DNA of 64,000 nucleotides from Verrucomicrobia bacterium LW23 (GCA_003054695.1 QAZA01000030.1:19027-83026); one strand, 5' to 3'; positions 18,880 to 27,489 are shown, counted from the stretch's first letter. The notes: generated by a model not told the origin, from the letters alone. Made by a program: numbers and translations.

Positions 18880-19266
18880 ATGGATACGGATGAAACACCC
18901 GCCTCACCGCAGCAAACCGCGCCCCGCCGTAGCGAGGGCGGCATCAACGGCACCCGGCGGGGTGCGGGCGCTGGCGGCACGGTGGCGCTGGTGCTGATCT
19001 CCCTGGCGCTGCTGTATGTGCTCAGCATTGGGCCCGTGTGCAGGATGGCGGGGGTGCAGGCCATCCATCTCTCGCGAACAAGCTCCGCGCCAGGCTATTA
19101 TGTGGAGGGCTTCGATGCCGCCACCACCTTTGTACCGTACATCGATACCGTGTACGAGCCTTTACTCTACGGTGCCTCCTGCACCAACGTTACCCGTCAG
19201 TGGGCGGTGGCGTACCTGCGGCTGTTTGGTATCGACGTCTACGATTTCCGCCCCCGGGCTTTCTGA
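18880..19266 (+). CDS. Small membrane protein, YVLSxGPVC paralog 1
   Basis: A 128-residue protein of unknown function. A disordered Thr/Gly/Arg-rich N-terminus is followed by one transmembrane helix (about 34-52) ending in the motif LLYVLSIGPVCRMAG, then an extracytoplasmic part with VYEPLLYGASC. Two downstream genes (19755 and 20142) share the helix motif and the Y-x-PL motif, so the three are paralogs. The ATG at 18880 is chosen because the conserved part follows and upstream translation is low-complexity. Confidence 0.65.
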   Translation: MDTDETPASPQQTAPRRSEGGINGTRRGAGAGGTVALVLISLALLYVLSIGPVCRMAGVQAIHLSRTSSAPGYYVEGFDAATTFVPYIDTVYEPLLYGASCTNVTRQWAVAYLRLFGIDVYDFRPRAF

Positions 19267-19409
19267 AAGCCCTTGGTGACCGACGGGGTGGCCGGCGCGC
19301 TGGTGCCCAAATCCCCGGCCGCGACCACGGCAAGCCCGCCGCCCGACACACCTCCCTGAGCGCACCAACTCCAGCCCCAACCACAGCTCCATCCCCATCC
19401 CCCGCAGCC

Positions 19410-19751
19410 ATGCCCTCCTCCTCCCGCGAACTCGCTGAGCACATCGCCGACATCCTGCGCCCGCTGGGCCGCGTGGTGGAGGTGCGCCGCTTCTTCAGCG
19501 GCTTCGAGCTGCGCGTGGACGGTGAGCAGTTGCTTATGCTGCACGAGAGCGAGATCTACTTCCGCGTGCCGACCGACGCCCTGCGCGCGGAGTTGCGCGA
19601 AGCCGGCGGCGCGCCCTTTACCTACGCCTCCAGCAAACGCAATGTCACCGTCCAACGCTACTTCGGCGCGCCGGCGGACTGGATTGAGGACGCCGAGCGC
19701 CTGCTGGATTTTGCCCGCCGCAACCTGTCCGCGCTGCGGGAGGAGAAATAA
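19410..19751 (+). CDS. TfoX N-terminal domain protein
   Basis: A 113-residue single-domain protein like the N-terminal domain of TfoX/Sxy, whose full-length members regulate competence. The segment FFSGFELRVDGEQLLMLHESEIYFRV with PFTYASSKRNVTVQRYFGAPADWIED matches the domain pattern. It lacks the C-terminal TfoX domain, so a regulatory role in competence is not implied. It sits between two members of the YVLSxGPVC family, 4 bp before the second one. The leader is C-rich. Confidence 0.7.
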   Translation: MPSSSRELAEHIADILRPLGRVVEVRRFFSGFELRVDGEQLLMLHESEIYFRVPTDALRAELREAGGAPFTYASSKRNVTVQRYFGAPADWIEDAERLLDFARRNLSALREEK

Positions 19752-19754
19752 GGA

Positions 19755-20069
19755 ATGAGCATGCAACCCACACACCCAACCGCTTCGGCGCCGCCGCACG
19801 GCAACCGCCTGAGCCCCCCGACAAAGGCGGCCGTGACATTGATTGTGGCCGCTGCACTCTACGTGCTTAGCCTTGTGCCTGTGTGCCAGATGGCCGGCGC
19901 CAACTTTCTAATGGTCCGCGGCCCCCGCCTGGAGATCTACCGCAGCCAACCGGGGGTGCTCAGGCCCGAGATTACCGAGATGCCCTGGTTGAGCGCGGCG
20001 TACTGGCCGCTGCTGTACCTGGCCGGCAGCACCGACGCTTCGCTGGAATTCACCCGTGCCTGCCTGTAA
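19755..20069 (+). CDS. Small membrane protein, YVLSxGPVC paralog 2
   Basis: The product has 104 residues. A polar N-terminus is followed by one transmembrane helix with ALYVLSLVPVCQMAG, then a short extracytoplasmic tail with AAYWPLLYLAGST. It is a clear paralog of the proteins at 18880 and 20142 and begins 4 bp after the TfoX-like gene. Function unknown. The conserved Cys, Pro and the Y-x-PL pair are the only fixed features across the three. Confidence 0.65.
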   Translation: MSMQPTHPTASAPPHGNRLSPPTKAAVTLIVAAALYVLSLVPVCQMAGANFLMVRGPRLEIYRSQPGVLRPEITEMPWLSAAYWPLLYLAGSTDASLEFTRACL

Positions 20070-20141
20070 CCTGCCGGTATCTTCGTAACGCCTTTTGAGA
20101 TTCGCCGTATCCGCATGAACTTGCACGTCCACTGAACCTCT

Positions 20142-20504
20142 ATGAGCAACGACACGAACGACTCATCCCCTGCGCACGCCACCCCGCGCGCACGCGACGG
20201 CAGGCCCGGCTATCCCGCCACATCGGTCGCCACGGCCCTGCTCGCGGCGCTGCTTTTCTATGTGCTAAGCGTCGGGCCCGTGTGCCGCTTTTTTGCGACT
20301 GGACCGAGCGGAAAGGGGATTATGTGGATCAGCGTCGTCAAGTCGGGGACGGGCAGAACAATGCATATTGCCGACCCTGCCCAGTCCGCTTTAATCACCT
20401 TCTACTATCCGCTCTTTCTGGCGGGGGTGCAGAAATCCTCCGCATGGGCGCCTGTGCAGTGGTATCTGCTCCAATGGGGGGTCTTTGTCCTGATTGATGA
20501 CTGA
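20142..20504 (+). CDS. Small membrane protein, YVLSxGPVC paralog 3
   Basis: The product has 120 residues. A polar N-terminus is followed by one helix with LLFYVLSVGPVCRFF, then a tail with TFYYPLFLAGVQ and a second, weaker hydrophobic stretch near the C-terminus. It is the third member of the local paralog group. The TGA stop (20502-20504) is followed without a gap by a 12-bp-arm hairpin whose first bases, GACCAATT, match the end of the element at 16541-16708. Confidence 0.65.
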   Translation: MSNDTNDSSPAHATPRARDGRPGYPATSVATALLAALLFYVLSVGPVCRFFATGPSGKGIMWISVVKSGTGRTMHIADPAQSALITFYYPLFLAGVQKSSAWAPVQWYLLQWGVFVLIDD

Positions 20505-20536
20505 GACCAATTCGCAAATAACTGTGCGAATTGGTC
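20505..20536. terminator. Hairpin directly after the third paralog's stop codon
   Basis: Perfect 12-bp arms (20505-20516 and 20525-20536, GACCAATTCGCA and its complement) with an 8-nt loop. There is no U-run after it, so it may be a palindromic repeat end that also ends transcription, rather than a classical intrinsic terminator. Related fragments continue to about 20620, including GACCAAGTCGCA near 20610. Confidence 0.5.
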
Positions 20537-20729
20537 TGATAGCTCGGGCCAGCTGTACAACACGCGGGGGGCATCTCCCTCCTATACAGCTGCGCGAATA
20601 TTTGAGATAAGACCAAGTCGCACTGGTATTCTCCCCCGCAGGCATTATCTTTCCCCGCGCGCGCCACGCCATCCTGCTTCCTTTCGCTCCACATCCCCTG
20701 CTTTTCTCTCCTGCTTCGCTCTCTCACCT

Positions 20730-21371
20730 ATGTTCGATTCGATTATCAAGTTTGTTGTTGTCGGCGGCGCGTGGATGATTCCGATCGGCATCTGCTCCGT
20801 GGTCTCCATCGCCATTATTCTGGAGCGCGCGTGGGCGTTGCGGCGCTCGCGCATTATCAATGCGGAGCTGGCCGAGGCGATCCTCGAGATGCGGCACGGC
20901 GGACGCGTGACGGAGATCGAAGAGCTTTCCGCGAATGAGGACTCCACCCTGGCCCGCCTGGTGCGCAGCTGCCTGCGCCACCTGCCGTGGAGCAAGTACG
21001 AGAACAGCGAAGCCCTGCAAACGCGCGCCCGCGCCGAGGTGGGCAAGATGGAGCGCGGCCTGGTGATCCTGGAGATCGTCGTCGGCATCGGCCCGCTGCT
21101 GGGGCTGCTCGGCACCATCGGCGGCCTCATCCACATCTTTGCCACCGTGGGCGGCGGCGGGGCGGACATGAGCACCAAGGGCGTCGAGATTGCCCAGGGC
21201 ATTGCCGAGGCGCTGCACACCACCGTGGCCGGCCTCGTCGCCGCCATCCCCTCGCTCATCGCCCACAGCTACTACCTGCGCCGCATCGACGGCTACTCCA
21301 TCGAGCTCGAGACGCTGTGCGTCGATCTGCTGGGCAAGATTTACACGGAGCCTAACGAGCTGGATTCGTAG
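20730..21371 (+). CDS. MotA/TolQ/ExbB proton-channel family protein
   Basis: Inner-membrane protein of the ExbB/TolQ type, which uses proton motive force to energise outer-membrane processes. In its 213 residues one N-terminal helix is followed by a cytoplasmic loop and two helices with the family core GIGPLLGLLGTIGGLIHIF and GIAEALHTTVAGLVAAIPSLIAH. No ExbD, TolR or TonB gene is next to it, so its partner is elsewhere or this is a stand-alone copy. A C/T-rich leader (20683-20729) precedes the ATG. Confidence 0.9.
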   Translation: MFDSIIKFVVVGGAWMIPIGICSVVSIAIILERAWALRRSRIINAELAEAILEMRHGGRVTEIEELSANEDSTLARLVRSCLRHLPWSKYENSEALQTRARAEVGKMERGLVILEIVVGIGPLLGLLGTIGGLIHIFATVGGGGADMSTKGVEIAQGIAEALHTTVAGLVAAIPSLIAHSYYLRRIDGYSIELETLCVDLLGKIYTEPNELDS

Positions 21372-21531
21372 GGCGGCCATTCCTCCCCTCAGCCGATCCC
21401 TGGTTCCCTCCTGTCGGAAAATGCTCAGGCCCGCTGTTTTGCGTGGCAATCGGCAGCATCGCGGGCAATACTCGCGGCACTTGCCCCCGCTAACCCCCTC
21501 ACCCCCCCTCCCTCCTCTGCTACCCCACGCA

Positions 21532-22584
21532 ATGAAGTACGCGATTATTGGCTGCGGCCTCATCGGCAAAAAGCGCGCGGCGCTGCTGCCGGCGGGCGCG
21601 GTGCTGGCCACCTGCGATACCAACGTGGCGCGTGCCGCCACCCTGGCCGCCCAGTGTACCCAGGGCGACTTTGACGCGCCGGCCGTTTATGGCGACTTTA
21701 CCGAAGCCGTGCGCCACCCCGGCGTGGATGCCGTTATCGTCTCCACCACCAACGCGCAGCTGGCGCCCATCGCGCTCGCGGCCATCGAGGCCGGGCGCCA
21801 CGTGCTGGTGGAGAAGCCCGGCGCCATCAACGGGCATCAGCTGCAGGAGATGCACGAGGCGGCGCGGCGCTGCGGCGTAAAGGTGCGCATTGGCTTTAAC
21901 CACCGCTACCATCCCGCATTTCTCAAAGCGCGCGAGATTTACGAGAGCGGCGCGCTGGGAGACCTGCTGTTTATCCGCGCCCGCTACGGCCACGGCGGCC
22001 GTGTGGGCTACGACAGGGAATGGCGCGCCGACGCCTCCCTCTCCGGCGGCGGCGAGCTTATTGACCAGGGCGTGCACCTTATCGACCTGGCCCAATGGTT
22101 CCTGGGCAGCTTTGCGGAGATCAGCGGCCACGCCTCCACCCTCTACTGGGACATGCCGGTGGACGACAACGCGTTTGTGAGCCTGCGTACCGTGTCCGGC
22201 CAGACGGCGTGGCTGCAGGTCAGCTGCACGGAGTGGAAGAACCTCTTCTCCTTCGAGATCTACGGCCGTCAGGGCAAGCTGCACGTCGAGGGCCTCGGCG
22301 GCAGCTACGGCATCGAGCGCCTGTACCACTACCGCATGCTGCCCGAGATGGGCCCGCCCGAAACAACCATCTACGAGTACCCGCGCGGCGATGCCAGCTG
22401 GAAGATTGAGATGGAGCAGTTTGCCCAGGACATTCAGCACAACCGCGAACCCAGCCCCGGCCTGTCGGAAGCCATTGCCATCCTGCACGTTGTGGAGACG
22501 GTGTACGAACGCAGCGGCTACGTCAAAGGCGCCAACCCGGAGTTTGGAAAGGATAAGGAGCCCCAGAATGGTGAAAAGGAATAG
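21532..22584 (+). CDS. Gfo/Idh/MocA-family oxidoreductase
   Basis: NAD(P)-dependent dehydrogenase of sugar or sugar-nucleotide substrates. Its 350 residues begin MKYAIIGCGLIGKKRAALLP, a Rossmann GxGxxG-like start, with the family EKPGA motif and a GGGELIDQGVHLIDLAQWF region carrying the catalytic histidine. A C/T-rich leader without Shine-Dalgarno precedes it. The following kinase and nucleotidyltransferase suggest a role in making an activated sugar for a surface glycan; this is inference from position only. Confidence 0.9.
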   Translation: MKYAIIGCGLIGKKRAALLPAGAVLATCDTNVARAATLAAQCTQGDFDAPAVYGDFTEAVRHPGVDAVIVSTTNAQLAPIALAAIEAGRHVLVEKPGAINGHQLQEMHEAARRCGVKVRIGFNHRYHPAFLKAREIYESGALGDLLFIRARYGHGGRVGYDREWRADASLSGGGELIDQGVHLIDLAQWFLGSFAEISGHASTLYWDMPVDDNAFVSLRTVSGQTAWLQVSCTEWKNLFSFEIYGRQGKLHVEGLGGSYGIERLYHYRMLPEMGPPETTIYEYPRGDASWKIEMEQFAQDIQHNREPSPGLSEAIAILHVVETVYERSGYVKGANPEFGKDKEPQNGEKE

Positions 22585-22654
22585 CTCGCAATCAGACCTA
22601 CTCTCTCATCCCTAAATCCCCTCTCCCCCTCTGCGAACGGCAGGAGAACCAGGG

Positions 22655-22700
22655 GAATTATTAACCACAAAGTCACGAAGACACAAAGGTGGAGAATGGG
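22655..22700. repeat. Half copy of a family D repeat
   Basis: TTAACCACAAAGTCACGAAGACACAAAGG-type sequence, one arm of the hairpins seen complete at 27785-27913 and 32218-32328. Here no complementary arm is found. Confidence 0.45.
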
Positions 22701-22769
22701 GATATGCCGAATGTACGACTCCTCCCCCGCGATTGCCCTGTCTAAGTCCCTCCACTCACTTCTCATGCC

Positions 22770-23753
22770 ATGATTATCGCTCGATCCCCCCTGCGCATCT
22801 CCCTCGGCGGAGGCGGCACTGACCTGCCCAGCTACTACCAGAACTACGGCGGCTTCCTCATCGCGGCGGCTATCGACAAGTATGTGTATATCACGCTGTT
22901 ACGCACGTTTGCGGAGGAGCTGATCATCAAGTACTCGCGCATGGAGCGCGTCAAGTCGATCGACGAGGTCGAGCACCCGATCATCCGCGAGTGTCTGCGC
23001 TACGTGGGCATCGACCGCAACGCGCTGGAGCTGGCCTCCATGGCCGACATCCCCGCCGGCACCGGCCTGGGCAGCAGCGGCAGCTTCACCACCGCCCTCC
23101 TGAAAGTGCTGCACGCGCATAAGCGCAACCTGCTGCACCCCAGCGATTTAGCCGAGCAGGCCTGCCACATTGAGCTGGACGTGCTGAAGGAGCCCATTGG
23201 CAAGCAGGACCAGTACATCGCGGCCTACGGCGGCATCACCTGCTTCGAGTTTCACCCCAACGGCAAAGTCTCCGCCTGCCCGTTGCGCCTGCGCGAGGAC
23301 ACCATGTTTGAGCTGGAAGACAACCTGCTCCTGTTCTTCACCGGCTACTCACGCTCCGCCTCGCACATTCTCAAGGAGCAGGACGTGAAGAGCAAAAGCA
23401 ACGATTCGTCGATGATCGACAACCTGCACTTTGTGAAGGAGCTGGGCCACAAAAGCAAGGAGGCCCTCGAGAGCGGCAACCTGGCCGAATTCGCCGCGCT
23501 GATGGACGTGCACTGGCAAAACAAAAAGAAACGCAGCGGCGGCATGAGCAACGAGAAGATTAACGAGTGGTACGACTACGCCATGGCCAACGGCGCCCTC
23601 GGCGGCAAACTCATCGGCGCCGGCGGCGGCGGCTTCCTCATGTTCTACGCCCAGGACCGCGCCCGCCTGCGCACCGCGATGGCCGAGAAAGGGCTGACCG
23701 AAGTGCGCTTTCGCTTCGACTTTGAGGGGACGAAGATTGTGGCGCTGGAGTAA
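22770..23753 (+). CDS. GHMP-family sugar kinase (heptose-7-phosphate kinase-like)
   Basis: ATP-dependent small-molecule kinase, closest in pattern to D-glycero-alpha-D-manno-heptose-7-phosphate 1-kinase (HddA type). In 327 residues it has the substrate motif RSPLRISLGGGGTDLPSYY at the N-terminus, the ATP-binding PAGTGLGSSGSFTTALL motif and the C-terminal KLIGAGGGGFLMF motif. It is followed after 24 bp by a nucleotidyltransferase, the expected next enzyme. Isomerase and phosphatase genes for the pathway are not in the window, so the exact sugar is inferred. Confidence 0.85.
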   Translation: MIIARSPLRISLGGGGTDLPSYYQNYGGFLIAAAIDKYVYITLLRTFAEELIIKYSRMERVKSIDEVEHPIIRECLRYVGIDRNALELASMADIPAGTGLGSSGSFTTALLKVLHAHKRNLLHPSDLAEQACHIELDVLKEPIGKQDQYIAAYGGITCFEFHPNGKVSACPLRLREDTMFELEDNLLLFFTGYSRSASHILKEQDVKSKSNDSSMIDNLHFVKELGHKSKEALESGNLAEFAALMDVHWQNKKKRSGGMSNEKINEWYDYAMANGALGGKLIGAGGGGFLMFYAQDRARLRTAMAEKGLTEVRFRFDFEGTKIVALE

Positions 23754-23777
23754 AAGGAAGGCAAAAGCACCAATCGC

Positions 23778-24482
23778 ATGCAAACCGTAGCCATCCTTGC
23801 CGGCGGCCTGGCCACGCGCCTGCGGCCGATTACGGAGAAAATCCCCAAGGCGCTTGTCGACGTGGCCGGACGGCCGTTCCTGGCGCATCAGATCGAACTG
23901 CTTCGCGCCCAGGGCGTTACGCGGCTGGTGCTGTGCGTCGGCTACCTGGGCGGGATGATTCGCGACCAGTTTGGCGACGGCAGCGCCCACGGCGTGGAGC
24001 TGCTGTACAGCGAGGACGGCCCCACCCTGCTGGGCACCGGCGGCGCCCTGCGTAAAGCCCTGCCGCTGCTAGGGGATGCATTTTTTGTGCTTTATGGCGA
24101 CTCCTACCTGCCCATCGACTACCAGGCCGTCGCCGCCGCCTACACCGCCGCCGCGCAGCCCGGCCTGATGACCGTCTACCACAACCAGGGCCGCTGGGAT
24201 ACGAGCAACGTGTGGTTTGAAGGCGGCACGCTGCGCGTCTACGACAAAAAGAACCGCACCCCGCAGATGCGCCACATCGACTACGGCCTGAGCATCCTGC
24301 ACCGCGACACCCTCGCCCGCCGCCCCGCCGACATCCCCTTCGACCTCGCCGAAGTCCTCACCGATCTCTCCCACCAGGGCCGCCTTGCCGGCTACGAAGT
24401 GCACCAGCGCTTCTACGAAGTCGGCTCCCACTCCGGCCTGGCAGAGCTGAATGCACTGCTGGGCGGGGCGCCGGCCTCTTAG
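23778..24482 (+). CDS. Sugar-1-phosphate nucleotidyltransferase (HddC-like)
   Basis: Transfers a nucleotide to a sugar-1-phosphate. Its 234 residues contain AGGLATRLRPITEKIPKALVDVAGRPF at the N-terminus, the nucleotide-binding signature, then LYGDSYLPIDY with the metal-binding aspartate. It is short, as in GDP-heptose or mannose-type guanylyltransferases of the HddC/RmlA-like family. Together with the preceding kinase it would activate a heptose-type sugar. It is the last gene of the set, followed by repeat family E. Confidence 0.85.
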   Translation: MQTVAILAGGLATRLRPITEKIPKALVDVAGRPFLAHQIELLRAQGVTRLVLCVGYLGGMIRDQFGDGSAHGVELLYSEDGPTLLGTGGALRKALPLLGDAFFVLYGDSYLPIDYQAVAAAYTAAAQPGLMTVYHNQGRWDTSNVWFEGGTLRVYDKKNRTPQMRHIDYGLSILHRDTLARRPADIPFDLAEVLTDLSHQGRLAGYEVHQRFYEVGSHSGLAELNALLGGAPAS

Positions 24483-24518
24483 CCGGAACGATTCAGATGT
24501 GAGCAGTTCAGTGGGGCA

Positions 24519-24589
24519 AAAGCTCCGAGAACCTCGAAGAGGTTCTATAACCTAGTGCTACGCGACAAGCTATCTGGAAAATCCTCTAG
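24519..24589. repeat. Family E palindromic repeat, copy 1
   Basis: Two modules: AAGCTCCGAGAACCTCGAAGAGGTTCTATAACCTAGTG (24519-24556), containing a hairpin, and GCGACAAGCTATCTGGAAAATCCTCTAG (about 24562-24589). The same modules occur at 60108-60181 in the other order, with the second inverted. Both module borders contain CTAG. Confidence 0.6.
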
Positions 24590-24617
24590 CCCTGCGACAG
24601 CTTGAGTGGGCTTTGCT

Positions 24618-26378
24618 CTAGCGGCGGACGCGGAAGACGGGCTGGTTGATGGGGCCGCCTTCTTCCATCAGGAGGGCATCTTCGCCTTCGCCATCGCCAT
24701 CGCCATCCTCGCTGGTGGTGGCGCTGGGGATGTTGGCGCCGCCGGCGGGTTCGGGGCCGAAGCGCAGGAGTTTGACGGCGTGGGGGAGGATGGAGATGTT
24801 GCCCATGCTGGGGCCGGTGCCGGTGAGTTTGTCGGCCTCCCACTTGTCCAGCTTGATGGTAATGCGGCCTCGGCCGACGAGGTGCACGCCTACCTCGCCG
24901 GGCTGGCGTGTGGCGGGGGCGCCGGTGGAGGTGGCGGAGGGGATGGGTTTGGGGGTGCCGTCTCCTTCGGGCTGGGCGGGGGCGTCGGGTTGCGGGGCTT
25001 CGGCGGCTTCGGGTTGCTTCTTTTTGCCTTCGGCGTCGGCGCCCTCCTTTTCTTTTTCCTTTTCTTTCTCTTTGTCCTTGGCTGCGGCCGCGGCTGCTTC
25101 GGGCGTTGCAAAGGTCAGCACATCAATGCGTTGCATGGGGATGGAGAGGGTGGCGTAGGGGCTCTCCAGCATGACTTTACCGTCCTTGATGGCGGTGAGT
25201 TTGCCGGTGATTTTATCCTGGTTGGCGAGGATAAGCGTGTCCTCGGGCACGCCTTTGGCGGTGGCGGAGGGGGATTCCTCGGTCACGCGGCCGTCCCATT
25301 TGCTGACGCGGAGGCGGCGGATGCGGATGAGGCCCTGGCTTTGGTTGTAGAAGGAGATGCCGGTGCCGCCGCCGGCAAAGTTGCCGGTATCCTTAAAGGT
25401 GCGGATGAGGGCGTCGTCCACGTACAGGGAGATGGCTTTTTGCTCCTTGTTGGTTTGCAGGCGGATGCGGGCGCTGTTTTTGCGCTGCATGCTTTCCACC
25501 TGGGCCTGGCCCAGTTGATTCTGGCCGCCGTTGCGGCTCATGCGGCTGACGTAGATGTAGCCGTTGCCTATCTGCGCCATGTAGGAGTTACCGCCGTAGC
25601 CTTTCAGCTCGTCGGTATAGATGCTGACGCCGAGGGAGAACTGGCCGGTCCAGGAGACATCGAACTCGATGGTCGACATGTCGGGCAGTTTGAAGTCGCG
25701 CCCGGTAAAGCCGCTGCGGGTGCTGATGAGGGCGCCGTCCTTGTAGCGCCAGGTGTTGCGGGCGCCTTGCTGGGTTTCCCAGCCTTCCATGTCCTTGGGG
25801 CCCTCAAACAGCAGGTTGCCGGCGCCGCGGATGGGCACCATGCCGGCCAGGGCGTCGCGGTTGATTTTGAGGGTGCCTGCATAGACGGTGTCCAGCACCA
25901 GGGTTTTGTCGTCCAGGGTGACGACGGTGCCAGGGAGTTCGTCGCCGTTTTTCAGGGTGACGACGTAGCTGCCTTCCGCCAGGGCGGGGGCGGTTTTGCC
26001 GGGGGATTCACCGAGCAGGACCTCCTTGAGGCCGGGGAGCATAAAGCTGATGTCCTGCTTGGCTTCGGTGGAGTTCCAGCGCAGGGTGTTATCGGCGGCG
26101 ACGGCTTGCAGCAGTTTGCCGCGCAGTTTGTCGCCGTTGAGGAAGAAGAGGACATCCGGTGTGGCCGCGGTGGCGGCGGCGGGCTGGGCGCCGGAGGTAT
26201 CGGACGGGCCGCCGGTGGCGCCGGGCACGACAATGGTGTTGGGGCGGCCGGGCGGCGGTGCAACGTCCACGGGCACACGCAGTTCCGCGTACAGGCTTGC
26301 TGTGGCGGGGATCAGGGCCATGGCGGCCAGGGCGGCGACGGAGAGGGGGCGGCGGAGCGTGGCGTGGCGGGAGGGCAT
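24618..26378 (-). CDS. Secreted protein with LamG/DUF1080-like domain
   Basis: The product has 586 residues. A signal peptide covers about residues 1-31 (ending SLYA). Then comes a Gly/Pro-rich linker, a region around DVLFFLNGDKLRGKLLQAV with repeats of the type LKNGDELPGTV and LANQDKITGKLTAIKDGKV, and a beta-rich domain at about 195-365 (FEGPKDMEGWETQ..., TIEFDVSWTGQFSLGVSIYT, GGGTGISFYNQ) like concanavalin/LamG or DUF1080 folds. A Lys/Glu-rich low-complexity stretch follows at about 420-450. Probably periplasmic or cell-surface and carbohydrate-associated; function unproven. It is downstream of and likely co-transcribed with the next gene. Confidence 0.7.
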   Translation of the reverse strand: MPSRHATLRRPLSVAALAAMALIPATASLYAELRVPVDVAPPPGRPNTIVVPGATGGPSDTSGAQPAAATAATPDVLFFLNGDKLRGKLLQAVAADNTLRWNSTEAKQDISFMLPGLKEVLLGESPGKTAPALAEGSYVVTLKNGDELPGTVVTLDDKTLVLDTVYAGTLKINRDALAGMVPIRGAGNLLFEGPKDMEGWETQQGARNTWRYKDGALISTRSGFTGRDFKLPDMSTIEFDVSWTGQFSLGVSIYTDELKGYGGNSYMAQIGNGYIYVSRMSRNGGQNQLGQAQVESMQRKNSARIRLQTNKEQKAISLYVDDALIRTFKDTGNFAGGGTGISFYNQSQGLIRIRRLRVSKWDGRVTEESPSATAKGVPEDTLILANQDKITGKLTAIKDGKVMLESPYATLSIPMQRIDVLTFATPEAAAAAAKDKEKEKEKEKEGADAEGKKKQPEAAEAPQPDAPAQPEGDGTPKPIPSATSTGAPATRQPGEVGVHLVGRGRITIKLDKWEADKLTGTGPSMGNISILPHAVKLLRFGPEPAGGANIPSATTSEDGDGDGEGEDALLMEEGGPINQPVFRVRR

Positions 26379-26460
26379 AGGGAGGAAGGGCGCTGGGCTT
26401 GGGGATGTGACGTCAAAGCTTCACGTGGATATCGCAATTGGCGCGGCGTTTCTTAAAGCA

Positions 26461-27489
26461 TCAGCGCTCGTAAATGGGTAAAAAGCCGTAATTGAGGGCC
26501 AGGGAGAGCAGGGAGCAGGAGGTGCCGAAGACGGGGCCGAACGAGCCGTCCCAGCTGCCGTCATTGGTTTGGCTTTCGCGTAAAGTCTTGATATTGGCGG
26601 CGTTCCATTCCTTCCAGCCCTCGTTGCTGTTTTGGTACAGCGCCTGCGCGGCATAATAGAGGTAGTACTGGAGGTAGGAGGTATCGTTCTCCGGCCGGGT
26701 GCGCAGAAACTGCGTGGCGGAGCGGGCCTCGCGGCTTTTTTGCTTTTTGTCCAGGGCAAAGACGAGAGCCGCGATGGCCGTGCGGGGGCCGTTGCCGCCC
26801 CCGGCGCTGGTGTAGCCGATGCCGCCGTCCGCGTCCTGGCAGCGTTTGAGGTACTCGATGCCTTTTTGCACGGCCTCCTCCGGCACGGCAAAGCCGGCGT
26901 TGCGCGCGGCGTAGAGGGCCACGAGCTGGGCGCCGCTGACGGTGGTGTCGGCGTCGCGGGCCTCCGGCGAGTAGCGCCAGCCGCCCTGCGGATTGACGGA
27001 CTGGGCGTACAGGATGAGATCGACGGCGCGCTTGAGGGCCTCGCCCAGGCGCGGATCCTCCACAACGCCATAGGCTTCCGCAAGGACAAGCGTGCAGAAG
27101 CCGTGGTTGTACATGCTGCTGCCAATGTAGCCGGTGCTGCTGTTTTGCGCGGAAAGAATGTAGTCCAGCCCGCGCTGGATGACCTTGGCGTAGGGGCCGG
27201 AATTCGGGTCCTCCCCGTGCGCCAGAAAGGCCAGGATGGCGAAGCCGACGACGGCGGGCTCCTGCCCCATGTTTTGCGGCCAGCTGCCGTTCTCGGACTG
27301 CGTACGGGCCAGGTAGGCCAGGCCGCGCGTGTACATCTCCTCCAGCTCAGGGGAGATGGGATCGCCGCGCCGCACAAACAGATCCTGCTGGGCAAGGGCG
27401 GGGGCGGCGATGGCGAGCACCAGGGCAATGACGGCCGCCAGGAGGCAAAGACTGCGGACTTGCCCGCCATGGTTACGCGCCGTGCACAT
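26461..27489 (-). CDS. Secreted prenyltransferase/squalene-oxidase-repeat protein
   Basis: The product has 342 residues. A signal peptide of about 34 residues ends ALAQ. The rest is made of helical repeats of the squalene-cyclase or prenyltransferase-beta type (for example YLARTQSENGSWPQNMG, YLKRCQDADGGIGYTSAG, LRESQTNDGSWDGS). The aspartate-rich catalytic DxDD of cyclases is not evident, so it is probably a binding or structural alpha/alpha-barrel rather than a terpene cyclase. It precedes the LamG-like protein by 82 bp; this secreted pairing is inferred to act together. Confidence 0.8.
   Translation of the reverse strand: MCTARNHGGQVRSLCLLAAVIALVLAIAAPALAQQDLFVRRGDPISPELEEMYTRGLAYLARTQSENGSWPQNMGQEPAVVGFAILAFLAHGEDPNSGPYAKVIQRGLDYILSAQNSSTGYIGSSMYNHGFCTLVLAEAYGVVEDPRLGEALKRAVDLILYAQSVNPQGGWRYSPEARDADTTVSGAQLVALYAARNAGFAVPEEAVQKGIEYLKRCQDADGGIGYTSAGGGNGPRTAIAALVFALDKKQKSREARSATQFLRTRPENDTSYLQYYLYYAAQALYQNSNEGWKEWNAANIKTLRESQTNDGSWDGSFGPVFGTSCSLLSLALNYGFLPIYER

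Noticed and set aside
24606..26456. 616-codon plus-strand frame opposite the LamG-like gene
   Set aside because: Gly/Ala/Val-rich translation typical of antisense frames in GC-rich DNA; the minus-strand protein has a signal peptide and domain pattern.
26461..27489. Squalene-hopene cyclase
   Set aside because: Too short, exported and without an evident DxDD catalytic motif; only the repeat fold is supported.
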